From contig CAWDME010000009.1 in NCBI GenBank assembly GCA_963803335.1, forward strand, positions 372,001-436,000: a DNA stretch of 64,000 nucleotides, in the 5' to 3' direction. The first letter of the stretch is position 1, and each line of letters starts with the position of its first letter. Source of the DNA: DASSUW01 sp963803335. Lineage in GTDB: Bacteria > Actinomycetota > Thermoleophilia > Solirubrobacterales > Solirubrobacteraceae. Below, piece by piece: positions 17,522-25,435 of this stretch. Below the pieces are notes generated by a model. The model was not told the DNA's origin. It did not search any database and saw only the letters and a list, made by a program, of their open reading frames with translations. A program made the position numbers and the translations under genes.

Positions 17522-18016
17522 ATGAGCACGCTGGTCGCGATCGCCTATCCCGACGCGGACACCGCTGAGCGGGTACGGGGCGAGTTGGTCCAGGCGACGA
17601 AGGAACATCTCCTGCAGCTGGAGGACGCGGTCGTGGTCGTCCATGAGCCGGACGGCAAGATCAAGCTGCATCAGGCGATGAGCACCACCGGCGCCGGCGC
17701 GGCGGGCGGCGCGCTCTGGGGCGGCCTCATCGGCCTGATCTTCCTGGCCCCGCTGTTCGGCATGGCCATCGGCGCGGCAAGCGGCGCCCTGGCCGGCAAG
17801 GTCAGTGACGTCGGCGTCAACGACGACTTCATGAAGCAGCTCGGCGCCAAGCTCCCGCCCGGCGCGGCGGCGCTGATCATGCTCGGCCGCGCCGAGGCGC
17901 CCGATCGCGTCCTCGAGCGCGTCAAGCCGTACGGCGGCGAGGTCATCCAGACGTCGCTCGACACCGAGCAGGAGGAGCGGCTGCGCTCCGCGCTCGGCGA
18001 GGCCGTCGCCGGCTGA
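17522..18016 (+). CDS. DUF1269 domain-containing membrane protein
   Basis: 164 residues, a full-length typical member: MSTLVAIAYPDADTAERVR at the start, a double glycine-rich membrane hairpin (AAGGALWGGLIGLIFLAPLFGMAIGAASGALAG), then VGVNDDFMKQLG and a ferredoxin-like C-terminal domain. A strong ribosome site (GAGGAGG) sits 8 bp before the ATG. Function of the family is unknown; its repeated presence beside stress and two-component genes here suggests envelope or general stress. A strong hairpin follows the stop codon. Confidence 0.92.
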   Translation: MSTLVAIAYPDADTAERVRGELVQATKEHLLQLEDAVVVVHEPDGKIKLHQAMSTTGAGAAGGALWGGLIGLIFLAPLFGMAIGAASGALAGKVSDVGVNDDFMKQLGAKLPPGAAALIMLGRAEAPDRVLERVKPYGGEVIQTSLDTEQEERLRSALGEAVAG

Positions 18017-18024
18017 GGAGAGTC

Positions 18025-18052
18025 GCCGCCCGCCCCGCGCGGGGCGGGCGGC
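18025..18052. terminator. Bidirectional GC-rich hairpin terminator
   Basis: A perfect 28-bp palindrome (14-bp arms, GCCGCCCGCCCCGC and its complement) lies in the 39 bp between the convergent stops of the DUF1269 gene and the stand-alone response regulator. There is no U-tract, as is usual for actinobacterial terminators. Confidence 0.8.
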
Positions 18053-18055
18053 ACA

Positions 18056-18433
18056 TCACCGGCGTCGGTGCGCGGCCCACAGGCCGCGCAGCAGGTGCGG
18101 CGTCAGCCAGTGCTTGCGCACCAGCGCCGCCGCCCCGCTCGACCAGGCAAGCCCCGACAGGGGCCGCAGGTCGGCGCTCGAGACGAGGACGATCACCCGC
18201 GTCGGATCCTCGGCGGTGAGGCGGTTCGCGACCTCGATCCCATCCATCCCCGGCATCCGCACGTCGAGGATCACCATGTCCGGATCGGCGTCGTGGACAA
18301 GCCGCAGCGCCCCCTCCCCGTCCTCGGATTCGCCGACGAGCTCGAATCCCGGCGTGCCCCCCACCAGCGCCCGTGCCGCGTCGCGGAACGGACGCTGGTC
18401 GTCCACGGTGACCACGCGAATTGTCTGACGCAT
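18056..18433 (-). CDS. Stand-alone response regulator receiver protein
   Basis: 125 residues, a receiver domain only. Acidic pocket Asp11-Asp12, phosphoacceptor Asp57 in VILDVRMPG, a Ser in LVSSAD, and the conserved Lys107 are all present. There is no DNA-binding domain, so it may act by protein contact, as a phosphate sink, or in cross-regulation with the divergent NarL-type regulator. The ATG at 18433 gives the normal receiver start (MRQTIRVVTVDDQ). Both the CCATTGC box (37 bp upstream) and the TCACCC motif precede it. Confidence 0.88.
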   Translation of the reverse strand: MRQTIRVVTVDDQRPFRDAARALVGGTPGFELVGESEDGEGALRLVHDADPDMVILDVRMPGMDGIEVANRLTAEDPTRVIVLVSSADLRPLSGLAWSSGAAALVRKHWLTPHLLRGLWAAHRRR

Positions 18434-18460
18434 ACCGCCACGGTGCCAGCGGTCGGCTCG

Positions 18461-18472
18461 GGCGGCAATGGG
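18461..18472 (-). promoter_or_regulatory. CCATTGC box 37 bp upstream of the receiver gene
   Basis: On the minus strand the sequence is CCCATTGCCGCC; the C of CATTGC is exactly 37 bp from the ATG at 18433. It is directly downstream of the third TCACCC-type motif, so the two elements may be operator and promoter core. Confidence 0.4.
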
Positions 18473-18474
18473 GT

Positions 18475-18497
18475 GCACCACCCGCTGCGGGTGATAC
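18475..18497 (-). promoter_or_regulatory. Candidate shared stress-regulon operator, copy 3
   Basis: Minus-strand sequence TCACCCGCAGCGGGTGGTGC, between the two divergent response-regulator genes. It contains a short inverted repeat (ACCCGC / GCGGGT), and is a good candidate for binding by the NarL-type regulator encoded at 18531. Confidence 0.4.
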
Positions 18498-18530
18498 CGG
18501 CCTCACCCCCACCCCCCGTACAGTCAGTCC

Positions 18531-19202
18531 ATGGCGATCCGGGTCGCGCTCGGCGACGACAGCCTGATCGTGCGCGAGGGCGTTCGTCAGTTGCTCGACG
18601 GCGACGACACGATGGAGGTGATCGCGACCGCGGGCGACGTCGGGACGCTCCTCGACGTGTGCGACCGCGAGCGTCCGGACGTCGTCATCACCGACATCCG
18701 GATGCCGCCGACCAACACCGACGACGGCATCCGTCTGGCCATGGACCTGCGCGACCGACATCCCGAGATGGGGGTCGTCGTGCTCAGCCAGTACTCGGAC
18801 GCCATCTACGCTCTGGCGCTGCTCGAGGAAGGGTCGGACCGCCGCGCGTACCTGCTCAAGGAACGGGTGCACAACCGCGCCGAGCTGACGGCGGCGATCC
18901 GCGCCGTCGCCGAGGGTGGCTCGATGATCGACCCCAAGGTCGTCGAGCACCTGGTGCATGCGCGCGGCGTCGCGGAGAGCTCGCCGCTCAATGAGCTCAC
19001 GGTGCGCGAGCGCGAAGTGCTCAGCGAGATCGCTCAGGGCAAGAGCAACACGGCGATCGCCGAATCGCTGTTCCTCACCAAGCGCGCCGTTGAGAAGCAC
19101 ATCAATGCGATCTTTCTCAAGCTCGGCCTCGCCGACGCGCAGGACGTCAGCAAGCGCGTGAAGGCCGCGCTCATGCTCCTTTCGGAGAGAGGCATGCACT
19201 AG
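18531..19202 (+). CDS. NarL/FixJ-family response regulator
   Basis: 223 residues. Receiver domain (1-125) with acidic pair Asp9-Asp10, phosphoacceptor Asp55 in VVITDIRMPP and the switch Ser/Lys in VLSQYS and LLKERV. A LuxR-type helix-turn-helix follows from about residue 156 (LTVREREVLSEIAQGKSNTAIAESLFLTKRAVEKHINAIF). Expected to be phosphorylated by the HisKA_3 kinase at 15592-17367 and to bind dyad or repeat sites near the promoters it controls. Transcribed divergently from the stand-alone receiver gene. Confidence 0.93.
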   Translation: MAIRVALGDDSLIVREGVRQLLDGDDTMEVIATAGDVGTLLDVCDRERPDVVITDIRMPPTNTDDGIRLAMDLRDRHPEMGVVVLSQYSDAIYALALLEEGSDRRAYLLKERVHNRAELTAAIRAVAEGGSMIDPKVVEHLVHARGVAESSPLNELTVREREVLSEIAQGKSNTAIAESLFLTKRAVEKHINAIFLKLGLADAQDVSKRVKAALMLLSERGMH

Positions 19203-19287
19203 GGCACACGGGAGGCGTACGCCGTCGACACGCCCGCTTCCGGTGGCCAGGATTTTCGGGCGGACAGGCGAGGCGGAGGTAGGGAAA

Positions 19288-20748
19288 ATGGCGTCGATGG
19301 ATGTGCCCGCGGGCCGGCCGGTCGCCGCGCCGGCTGCGGCGGCACGGGTCGTGAAGCCGACGTACATCACGTGGCTGACGCTGGCGTTCATGACGACGTC
19401 GTCGGTGGCCAGCCTGCGCAGCGCGCCGACGATGGCCGTCTATGGCCTGACGTGCGTGTTCCTCTACCTCGTCCCGGCGATCATCTTCCTGCTCCCGCAG
19501 GCCCTCGTCGCCGCCGAGCTGGCCTCCGGCTGGACCGGCGGCGTCTTCCGCTGGGTGAGCGAGGGGATATCCCCGCGCTGGGGCCTGCTCGCCGTCTGGT
19601 GCCAGTTCGCGATGACGATCTTCTACTACCCGACGCTGCTCGGGTTCGTGGCGAGCACGCTCGCGTACGTCTTCAACCCGGACCTGGCCGACAACGGCGT
19701 CTACACGGGGGTGGTGATCGTCGTCGTCTTCTGGCTCGGGGTGTTCATGTCGGCGCGCGGCGGTACGGGCGGGATCGCCAAGCTGGCGTCAAGCGGCCTG
19801 CTGGTCGGCACGCTGATCCCGGGCGCGATCCTGGTCGTCCTCGGCGTGATCTACCTGCTGCAGGGCAACGCGTCGGCGGCGCCGATGAACGCCAGTCACC
19901 TGATCCCCGAATGGACCGGGATCGCGAGCCTCGTGCTGATCGTCAACAACTTCCTGTCGTACTCGGGCATGGAGATGAACGCGGTGCACGTCGGCTCGCT
20001 GCGGGACCCCAAGAGCGAGTTCCCGCGCGCGATGTTCCTGGCGATGGGGCTCGTGCTGCTGATCTTCATCCTCCCGGCGCTCGCCATCAGCTGGGTGATC
20101 CCGGCGCAGGAGCTGAGCCTGACCGCCGGTGTGATGCAGGCGTTCGACGCCTTCTTCGCCTACTTCGACCTGCAGAAGCTCGTCCCGATCGTGGCGATCG
20201 CGCTCGTCTGCGCGTCGCTCGGCGGGATGCTGACGTGGTTGGCCGGACCGTCGAAGGGCCTGCTGGAGATCGCGCGCCGCGAGGGCTACCTGCCGCCGTT
20301 CTTCCAGCACACGAACGAGAACGAGATCCCGATCAACATCCTCGTCGTCCAGGGCGGGGTCACGACGGTGATCGCGCTGCTGTACGCGCTCGTCCCGTCA
20401 GTCTCCAGCGCCTACTGGATCCTCAGCGTGATGACGACGCAGGTCTACCTGATCGTCTACCTGCTGATGTTCATCGCCGCGCGCAACCTGCGGCGCGATC
20501 AGCCCGGCGTCGAGCGCGGATATACGGCGCCCGCGCTGACGTTCCTGTGTGTGATGGGGTTCCTCGCCTCGGTGGCGGCGATCATCATCGGCTTCGTCCC
20601 GCCGTCGCAGTTCGAGAACAACAGCGCCGGCCTCTACGCGCTGCTGATTCTCGCCGGCACGGTGCTGCTCGGGCTGTTGCCACCCTGGCTCTTCCTGAGG
20701 CTGCGCAAGCCAAGCTGGAAGCAGACCGGATCGGAGGTGACGCCGTGA
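19288..20748 (+). CDS. APC-family amino acid/amine permease
   Basis: About 486 residues with 12 predicted membrane helices, and the loop sequence LAGPSKGLLEIARREGYLPPFF that is typical of the glutamate:GABA antiporter/AGT branch of the APC superfamily. The substrate is probably an amino acid or amine. The ATG at 19288 has a good ribosome site (GGAGGT, 7 bp away), so I prefer it over the GTG at 19243. The stop overlaps the next start (GTGA), so a small membrane protein is translated from the same message. Confidence 0.88.
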   Translation: MASMDVPAGRPVAAPAAAARVVKPTYITWLTLAFMTTSSVASLRSAPTMAVYGLTCVFLYLVPAIIFLLPQALVAAELASGWTGGVFRWVSEGISPRWGLLAVWCQFAMTIFYYPTLLGFVASTLAYVFNPDLADNGVYTGVVIVVVFWLGVFMSARGGTGGIAKLASSGLLVGTLIPGAILVVLGVIYLLQGNASAAPMNASHLIPEWTGIASLVLIVNNFLSYSGMEMNAVHVGSLRDPKSEFPRAMFLAMGLVLLIFILPALAISWVIPAQELSLTAGVMQAFDAFFAYFDLQKLVPIVAIALVCASLGGMLTWLAGPSKGLLEIARREGYLPPFFQHTNENEIPINILVVQGGVTTVIALLYALVPSVSSAYWILSVMTTQVYLIVYLLMFIAARNLRRDQPGVERGYTAPALTFLCVMGFLASVAAIIIGFVPPSQFENNSAGLYALLILAGTVLLGLLPPWLFLRLRKPSWKQTGSEVTP

Positions 20749-21209
20749 CCGGCACAGCTCCCGAGCCGACCGACCATCAGGCCGGCGACGCCGACCATCG
20801 CGTCATGTACTGGATCATCGGCGCCGTCCTCGTGGTGCTCGCCGTGATCGGGCTGATCACCTACAGCTCGAACAAGAACACCGCCGAAGCCCAGCAGAAG
20901 GCCCAGCAGCTGACGCAGGCGTTCCGCCAGGCCGGGCTGCGCGTGCCGGTCGACCAGGACATCATCACCCGCTCGCTCGGCAACGACGGCGGCGCGGTCT
21001 GCGACAACCCGGCGAGCGCGCTCGGCCGGGCGACGCTGCTCGATCAGATGACGAATGGCGCCGACTTCGTCGGGCGCCGGCCGGTGACCGTCGACCGCAA
21101 GGTCATCCAGGGCCAGGCGCTGATCATGCAGATCTACTGCCCGGACAAGCTGCAGGAGTTCCGCGACAAGTTCAACGACCTCAAGTTCGATGACACGATC
21201 AAGGACTGA
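20745..21209 (+). CDS. Small single-pass membrane protein, unknown function
   Basis: 154 residues. One membrane helix (about 20-42) follows a short acidic N-terminus, then a periplasmic-type domain with two cysteines (AVCDNPASALG and QIYCPDKLQEF) that may form a disulfide. It starts with GTG, overlapping the permease stop by 4 bp, with GGAGGTG just upstream. Context suggests an accessory subunit or a secreted-side sensor for the permease. No family was recognised. Confidence 0.8.
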   Translation: MTGTAPEPTDHQAGDADHRVMYWIIGAVLVVLAVIGLITYSSNKNTAEAQQKAQQLTQAFRQAGLRVPVDQDIITRSLGNDGGAVCDNPASALGRATLLDQMTNGADFVGRRPVTVDRKVIQGQALIMQIYCPDKLQEFRDKFNDLKFDDTIKD

Positions 21210-21221
21210 GGGCGCGCGGAC

Positions 21222-22724
21222 GTGACTGTCGAGGTGGACCGGCCGGCCGCGGCGCCCGGCCGCAAGGCGGCCGGCGGCGTGCTCTTCGCCGCCTGCGTGT
21301 CGGCGCTGGTCGTGAACGCCAACACGTCGGCGGTCACGATCCTGCTGCCGTCGATCAGCGCGGACGTCAACGCGCCGGTCGCCCAGCTGCAGTGGGCGGT
21401 GACCGGCTACTCGCTGGTCGGCGCCGCGGTGATCGTCACCTCGGGAGCGCTCGGCGACGTGCTCGGGCGCCGCAAGGTGTTCATCGCCGGCCTGCTGCTC
21501 TTCGTCGCCTCGTGCGCGTTCATCGCGCTGTCGACCACCGGCACCGGCGTGGTGGCCGGCCGGATGATCCAGGGTGCGGCGGGCGCGACGATCCTCGCCT
21601 GCGGCATGAGCCTGCTGTCCGTCGCCTCGTCCGGGTCCGAGCAGATGAAGGCGATCACGCTGTGGGGGGCGGCATCGGCCGGCGGCGGCGCGCTCGGCCC
21701 GCTGGTCGGCGGTGTGCTCGTGGAGACGACCGGCTGGCAGGGCCTGTTTTGGATCGACGCGGCGATCGCGGCCGCCTGCATCCCGATCACGCTCGCCAAG
21801 GTCGCGGAGTCGCGCGATCCGAACCGCTCGAAGTCGATCGACTACGCCGGCACGGTGCTGATCGCGCTGGTGCTCGCGCCGACCGTGCTTGCCCTCAGCG
21901 AGGGCAACGACTGGGGCTGGGCCTCGGCGGCCACGCTGGGATGCTTCGCGATCTCGATCGTCTCGCTCGTGCTGTTCGTCGTTGTCGAGCGCCGGGTGAA
22001 GGCGCCGATCGTGAACCTCCAGTTGCTGCGCAATCGCGTGCTCGTGGGCGCCACGCTCGCCATCCTCATCGTCGCCGGGACCATCAACGGGCTGATGTAC
22101 CTGCTCAGCCTGTACTTCCAGGATCCCGCAGGCCTCGGCATGAGCGCGTTCGAGGCTGGGCTCGCGACGCTGCCGGCGGCCGCGGGCATGATCGCGATCA
22201 CGCCGCTGATCACGCCGCTGGCCGCGCGCATCGGCGCAGCGCGAGCGGTGGTCCTGGGCTTCGGCCTCGCCACCCTCGGCTTCGGCGCGCTGGCGTTCGT
22301 CGACGCTTCGTGGGCGTACGTGGCGTTCGTGCTCCCGCTCGTGGGGCTCGCGGTCGGCCTCGGCATCGCGAACGGCCCGGCGTCGTCGGGCTCGACCTCC
22401 TCGGTCTCTGCGGATGAGGTCGGCGCGGCCTCCGGCATCTCGAACATGGCCCGGTACATCGGGGGCTCCGTGGCCGTCGCGGCGGTGGCGATGATCGACA
22501 ACGCGGTCCTCAACAACCACCTCGACGCGGGCGCCTCGAAGCCCGACGCGCTCGCCGCCGGCCTCGCAGCCGCCGCGCTGGCGATGGCGATCTGGTGCGC
22601 CGCCGGCGTCGCGCTCGTCGCCCTGATGCGCCGCCACCACATCGCCCGGCCGCAGGCGGTCGACCGCGCCGCCGCCGCCGCGTCGACGACCCACACGATC
22701 CCGACCCGACCGGAGGTCGCATGA
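21222..22724 (+). CDS. MFS transporter, DHA2 family (14 helices)
   Basis: 500 residues. The first-helix region VSALVVNANTSAVTILLPSI, the loop GALGDVLGRRKVFIAG and the motif C-like GGALGPLVGGVLVETTGWQGLFWID identify a proton-driven drug/metabolite exporter. It starts with GTG at 21222, 12 bp after the preceding gene, and its stop overlaps the start of the M20 peptidase gene (ATGA). The pairing of permease, exporter and dipeptidase in one run suggests uptake and turnover of peptides or amino-acid conjugates. Confidence 0.92.
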   Translation: MTVEVDRPAAAPGRKAAGGVLFAACVSALVVNANTSAVTILLPSISADVNAPVAQLQWAVTGYSLVGAAVIVTSGALGDVLGRRKVFIAGLLLFVASCAFIALSTTGTGVVAGRMIQGAAGATILACGMSLLSVASSGSEQMKAITLWGAASAGGGALGPLVGGVLVETTGWQGLFWIDAAIAAACIPITLAKVAESRDPNRSKSIDYAGTVLIALVLAPTVLALSEGNDWGWASAATLGCFAISIVSLVLFVVVERRVKAPIVNLQLLRNRVLVGATLAILIVAGTINGLMYLLSLYFQDPAGLGMSAFEAGLATLPAAAGMIAITPLITPLAARIGAARAVVLGFGLATLGFGALAFVDASWAYVAFVLPLVGLAVGLGIANGPASSGSTSSVSADEVGAASGISNMARYIGGSVAVAAVAMIDNAVLNNHLDAGASKPDALAAGLAAAALAMAIWCAAGVALVALMRRHHIARPQAVDRAAAAASTTHTIPTRPEVA

Positions 22725-24088
22725 GCACCCCCACAGGAGCTGATCTGCGCGGGGCCGTCAGCGGCCTCATGGACCGCGCGAAGGCCGACCTCGCCGAGCT
22801 CGTGGCGTTCCAGTCGGTCGCCGACCCGAAGCAGTACCCGCCCGAGGAGTGCGAGAAGGCGGCGCAGTGGGTGATCGACGCGTTCACCGAGGCCGGGCTG
22901 CAGGACGTGACCGCCTCCCCCACGCCCGACGGCAGCAAGGCCGTGCACGGCCACGCTCCCGGTCCGGAGGGCGCGCCGACCGTGCTCCTCTACTGCCACT
23001 ACGACGTACAGCCGCCGCTCGGCGAGGACGCCTGGACGGTCCCGATCTGGGAGCTGACCGAGCGCGACGGGCGCTGGTACGGCCGCGGCGCGGCCGACTG
23101 CAAGGGCAACATCGTCATGCACCTCACCGCGCTGCGCGCGCTCAAGCAGCGCAACGGCGGCGGGTTCCCGTGCGGGGTCAAGCTGATCTGCGAGGGGTCG
23201 GAGGAGCAGGGCACCGGCGGGCTTGAGGCGTTCGTGCCCCCGAACGCCGACCTGCTGCGCGCCGACACCATCCTCGTCGTCGACACCGGCAACTTCGCGG
23301 TCGGCGTCCCGACGCTCACGACGACCCTGCGCGGCATGACGAGCGTCGACGTGAAGGTCAGCGGTCTGAGCAGCGCGATGCACTCCGGCATGTTCGGCGG
23401 CCCGGCGCCCGACGCCCTGCTGGGCCTGATCCAGATGCTCGCCTCCCTGCACGACGAGCACGGCAACACGACGGTCGACGGGCTCGACGCGTCACAGACG
23501 TGGAGCGGCGTCGAGTACCCGGATGAGCAGTTCCGCGCGGACGCCAACGTGCTCGACGGCGTCAAGCTGATGGGCGACGGCACGGTCGCTGACCTGCTGT
23601 GGGCACGCCCGTCGGCGACGGTGATCGGCATCGACGTCCCGCCGGTGGTCGGCTCGTCGGCCGCGGTGCAGGCGTCGGCCGCCGCGCGCGTCAGCCTGCG
23701 GCTGCCGCCGGGCGAGACCGGCCAGGCCGCTCAGGACGCGCTCGTCGCGCACCTGCAGGCGCGGGTGCCGTGGGGCCTGCACTGCGACATCGAGCGTGTC
23801 GCCATGGGCGATCCGTTCGTCGGCTCCCTCCACGGCCCGGCCTTCGAGGCCCTGAAGGCGTCGATGGAGGAGGCGTTCGGGCGCGCGCTGGCCACCGAGG
23901 GGCAGGGCGGCTCGATCCCCCTCTGCAACGTGTTCGCCGAGACCTTCCCCGACGCCGAGATCTTCCTGATGGGCGTGGAGGAGCCGAAGTGCCTGATCCA
24001 CGCGCCGAATGAGAGCGTCGACCCGTCGGAGATCGAGCACCTCGCGCTCACCGAGGCGCTGTTCCTCGAACGGTACGGCCGCCGATGA
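22721..24088 (+). CDS. M20-family dipeptidase
   Basis: 455 residues. Two-zinc peptidase fold with ligand His93 in LLYCHYDVQPP, catalytic Asp95, bridging Asp126 in GRGAADCKGN, catalytic Glu161 and ligand Glu162 in CEGSEEQG, and ligand Asp188 in VVDTG; the last ligand His lies in LIHAPNESV. Length and motifs match the CNDP/DapE-like dipeptidase group that cleaves dipeptides or N-acyl amino acids. The ATG at 22721 is preceded by CGGAGG and overlaps the MFS stop, fixing the start. Confidence 0.93.
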   Translation: MSTPTGADLRGAVSGLMDRAKADLAELVAFQSVADPKQYPPEECEKAAQWVIDAFTEAGLQDVTASPTPDGSKAVHGHAPGPEGAPTVLLYCHYDVQPPLGEDAWTVPIWELTERDGRWYGRGAADCKGNIVMHLTALRALKQRNGGGFPCGVKLICEGSEEQGTGGLEAFVPPNADLLRADTILVVDTGNFAVGVPTLTTTLRGMTSVDVKVSGLSSAMHSGMFGGPAPDALLGLIQMLASLHDEHGNTTVDGLDASQTWSGVEYPDEQFRADANVLDGVKLMGDGTVADLLWARPSATVIGIDVPPVVGSSAAVQASAAARVSLRLPPGETGQAAQDALVAHLQARVPWGLHCDIERVAMGDPFVGSLHGPAFEALKASMEEAFGRALATEGQGGSIPLCNVFAETFPDAEIFLMGVEEPKCLIHAPNESVDPSEIEHLALTEALFLERYGRR

Positions 24089-24120
24089 CGGGAGGCGCGC
24101 ACCACCCCCGGGCGCGCGGG

Positions 24121-24135
24121 CGCACCATTGCCGGG
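24121..24135 (+). promoter_or_regulatory. CCATTGC box 37 bp upstream of the PLDc_N gene
   Basis: CCATTGC at 24125-24131, with the C of CATTGC exactly 37 bp before the ATG at 24163, as for the genes at 963 and 18433. GCGCGCACC precedes it by about 26 bp, as at 963. Confidence 0.4.
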
Positions 24136-24162
24136 CCGCGGCGGCGCTGACACGCTCGCGTC

Positions 24163-24459
24163 ATGACCCCGCTCATCGCCACGTCCACATTCCTGCAGGT
24201 GATGTTCGCGCTGATGATCGTCGTGCCGGTGTGCTTCCTCTGGGGCGCCGCCGTGGTCGATGTGATCCGCCGCGGCGGCTCGGGCCTGAAGATCGCGGGC
24301 GTCCTCCTGATGGTCCTCATCCTGCCGATCCTCGGCCCGCTGATCTACTTCGTCACCCGCAAGGAGACGGCGACGCCAGAGGAGCTCGACGCGCAGGTCA
24401 TGGCGCAGGCCGATCTCCGGCGCGAGGCCGGGCGTCGGCCGGTCGGGCCGACGGGCTGA
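24163..24459 (+). CDS. Small membrane protein with PLDc_N domain
   Basis: 98 residues with two membrane helices (about 8-32 and 43-63). The pattern WGAAVVDVIRRGG, then LILPILGPLIYFVTRKE, is the phospholipase-D N-terminal-like (PLDc_N) transmembrane module. It lacks any catalytic HKD motif. Such stand-alone modules are common and uncharacterised. The tail is charged. It has its own promoter-like CCATTGC box and is separate from the M20 gene. Confidence 0.85.
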   Translation: MTPLIATSTFLQVMFALMIVVPVCFLWGAAVVDVIRRGGSGLKIAGVLLMVLILPILGPLIYFVTRKETATPEELDAQVMAQADLRREAGRRPVGPTG

Positions 24460-24469
24460 AGTCGCGCAG

Positions 24470-24486
24470 GAGTGTTGTATACACTC
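24470..24486. promoter_or_regulatory. Candidate GntR-type operator at the catabolic cluster start
   Basis: GAGTGT and ACACTC arms flank TGTAT, with the palindrome TGTATACA at 24476-24483 inside it. It lies 8 bp before the ATG at 24494. Matching TGTATGCA sequences lie at 29378-29385 and 32827-32834. GTATAC cores are known from operators of FCD-type GntR regulators such as UxuR/ExuR. Confidence 0.5.
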
Positions 24487-24493
24487 TTGCGAT

Positions 24494-25435
24494 ATGCACA
24501 CAGAGGATCTTGCGCTCGCGGACGCCCGTGCGCTGATCGCCAGGGCGATCGCCAAGGCGGAGGACCTCGGTGTGCGCGGCGCAGTCGCGGTCGTGGGCGC
24601 GAGCGGCGTGCTCGTCTCGGCGTCACGGATGGACCGCGGCGGCACGGCCGGGACGGCCCGCGCCCGCTCGAAGGCGTGGATCGCGGCGACGCAGCAGATG
24701 CCGTCGGTCGAGCACCTGCGCCGCATGACGACGCTGCCGTTCGCGATGGAGCGCGGGTTCGTCGGCACGGCGCCGGAGGCGGTGTTCCCCGGGGCGGGCG
24801 GCATGCCGATCCTCGGCGCCGACGGCGCGATCGTGGCGGGTATCGCCGCTTCGGGCGCCACCGTCGGGCCGTTCGTGGCCTACGCGGGCGCCGACCCGCA
24901 GAAGCTCGTGGTGGACGGGAAGCCCGCCAACTGCGAGGACCTGCTCGTCCACTACGCGCTCGGCATCGCGTACGAGGGGCAGCACGGCGACGACGAACAG
25001 CGCTGGATCGAGGCATACGGCGCGCTGCCCGACGAGCCTGGCCGCGGCTACGCGGACCCGCCGCCTCCGTCGCAGCCCGAGCACGAGTGGGCGCTCGCGC
25101 TCGCCGACCGCGCAGTTGACCTCGCGCGCGCGCGCGACATCCGCATCGCGGTCGCCGTCGTCGACCACCGCGGCGACCCGATTCAGCAGGACTGCATGGA
25201 CGGCGCGCCGACCGCCGGGCCGTTCGTGGCCGAGGCGGTGGCCGCCGCGGCAGCGACGTTCCAGCTCCCGAGCCACGAGGTTCGCGCCGACCTCGCGGCG
25301 CTCCTGCCGATCTCGGCGTCGGCGGCGCCCGGTGGCGTGCCGGTCCGCGAGGGCGAGCGCGTCGTCGCCGGGCTCGGCATCGGCGGCGCCGCGCCCGAGC
25401 TGTGCCACGAGCTCGCTGCCGCGGTGCTGGCGTGA
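24494..25435 (+). CDS. Tandem GlcG/HbpS-like (DUF336) protein
   Basis: 313 residues containing two GlcG/HbpS domains (about 5-140 and 198-312). The first shows ADARALIARAIAKAEDLGV and a GGMPILG-type glycine loop; the second ALADRAVDLARARDIRI and GGVPVREG. Single-domain members bind haem (HbpS), aid glycolate or propanediol use, or act as decarboxylase-like small enzymes in catabolic clusters. A double-domain form is less usual. First gene of a rightward group, with the candidate operator directly before it and a GTGA overlap with the next gene. Confidence 0.8.
   Translation: MHTEDLALADARALIARAIAKAEDLGVRGAVAVVGASGVLVSASRMDRGGTAGTARARSKAWIAATQQMPSVEHLRRMTTLPFAMERGFVGTAPEAVFPGAGGMPILGADGAIVAGIAASGATVGPFVAYAGADPQKLVVDGKPANCEDLLVHYALGIAYEGQHGDDEQRWIEAYGALPDEPGRGYADPPPPSQPEHEWALALADRAVDLARARDIRIAVAVVDHRGDPIQQDCMDGAPTAGPFVAEAVAAAAATFQLPSHEVRADLAALLPISASAAPGGVPVREGERVVAGLGIGGAAPELCHELAAAVLA

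Noticed and set aside
20634..22694. 686-codon minus-strand open frame
   Set aside because: Antisense to the permease, small membrane protein and MFS genes; no protein-like features.
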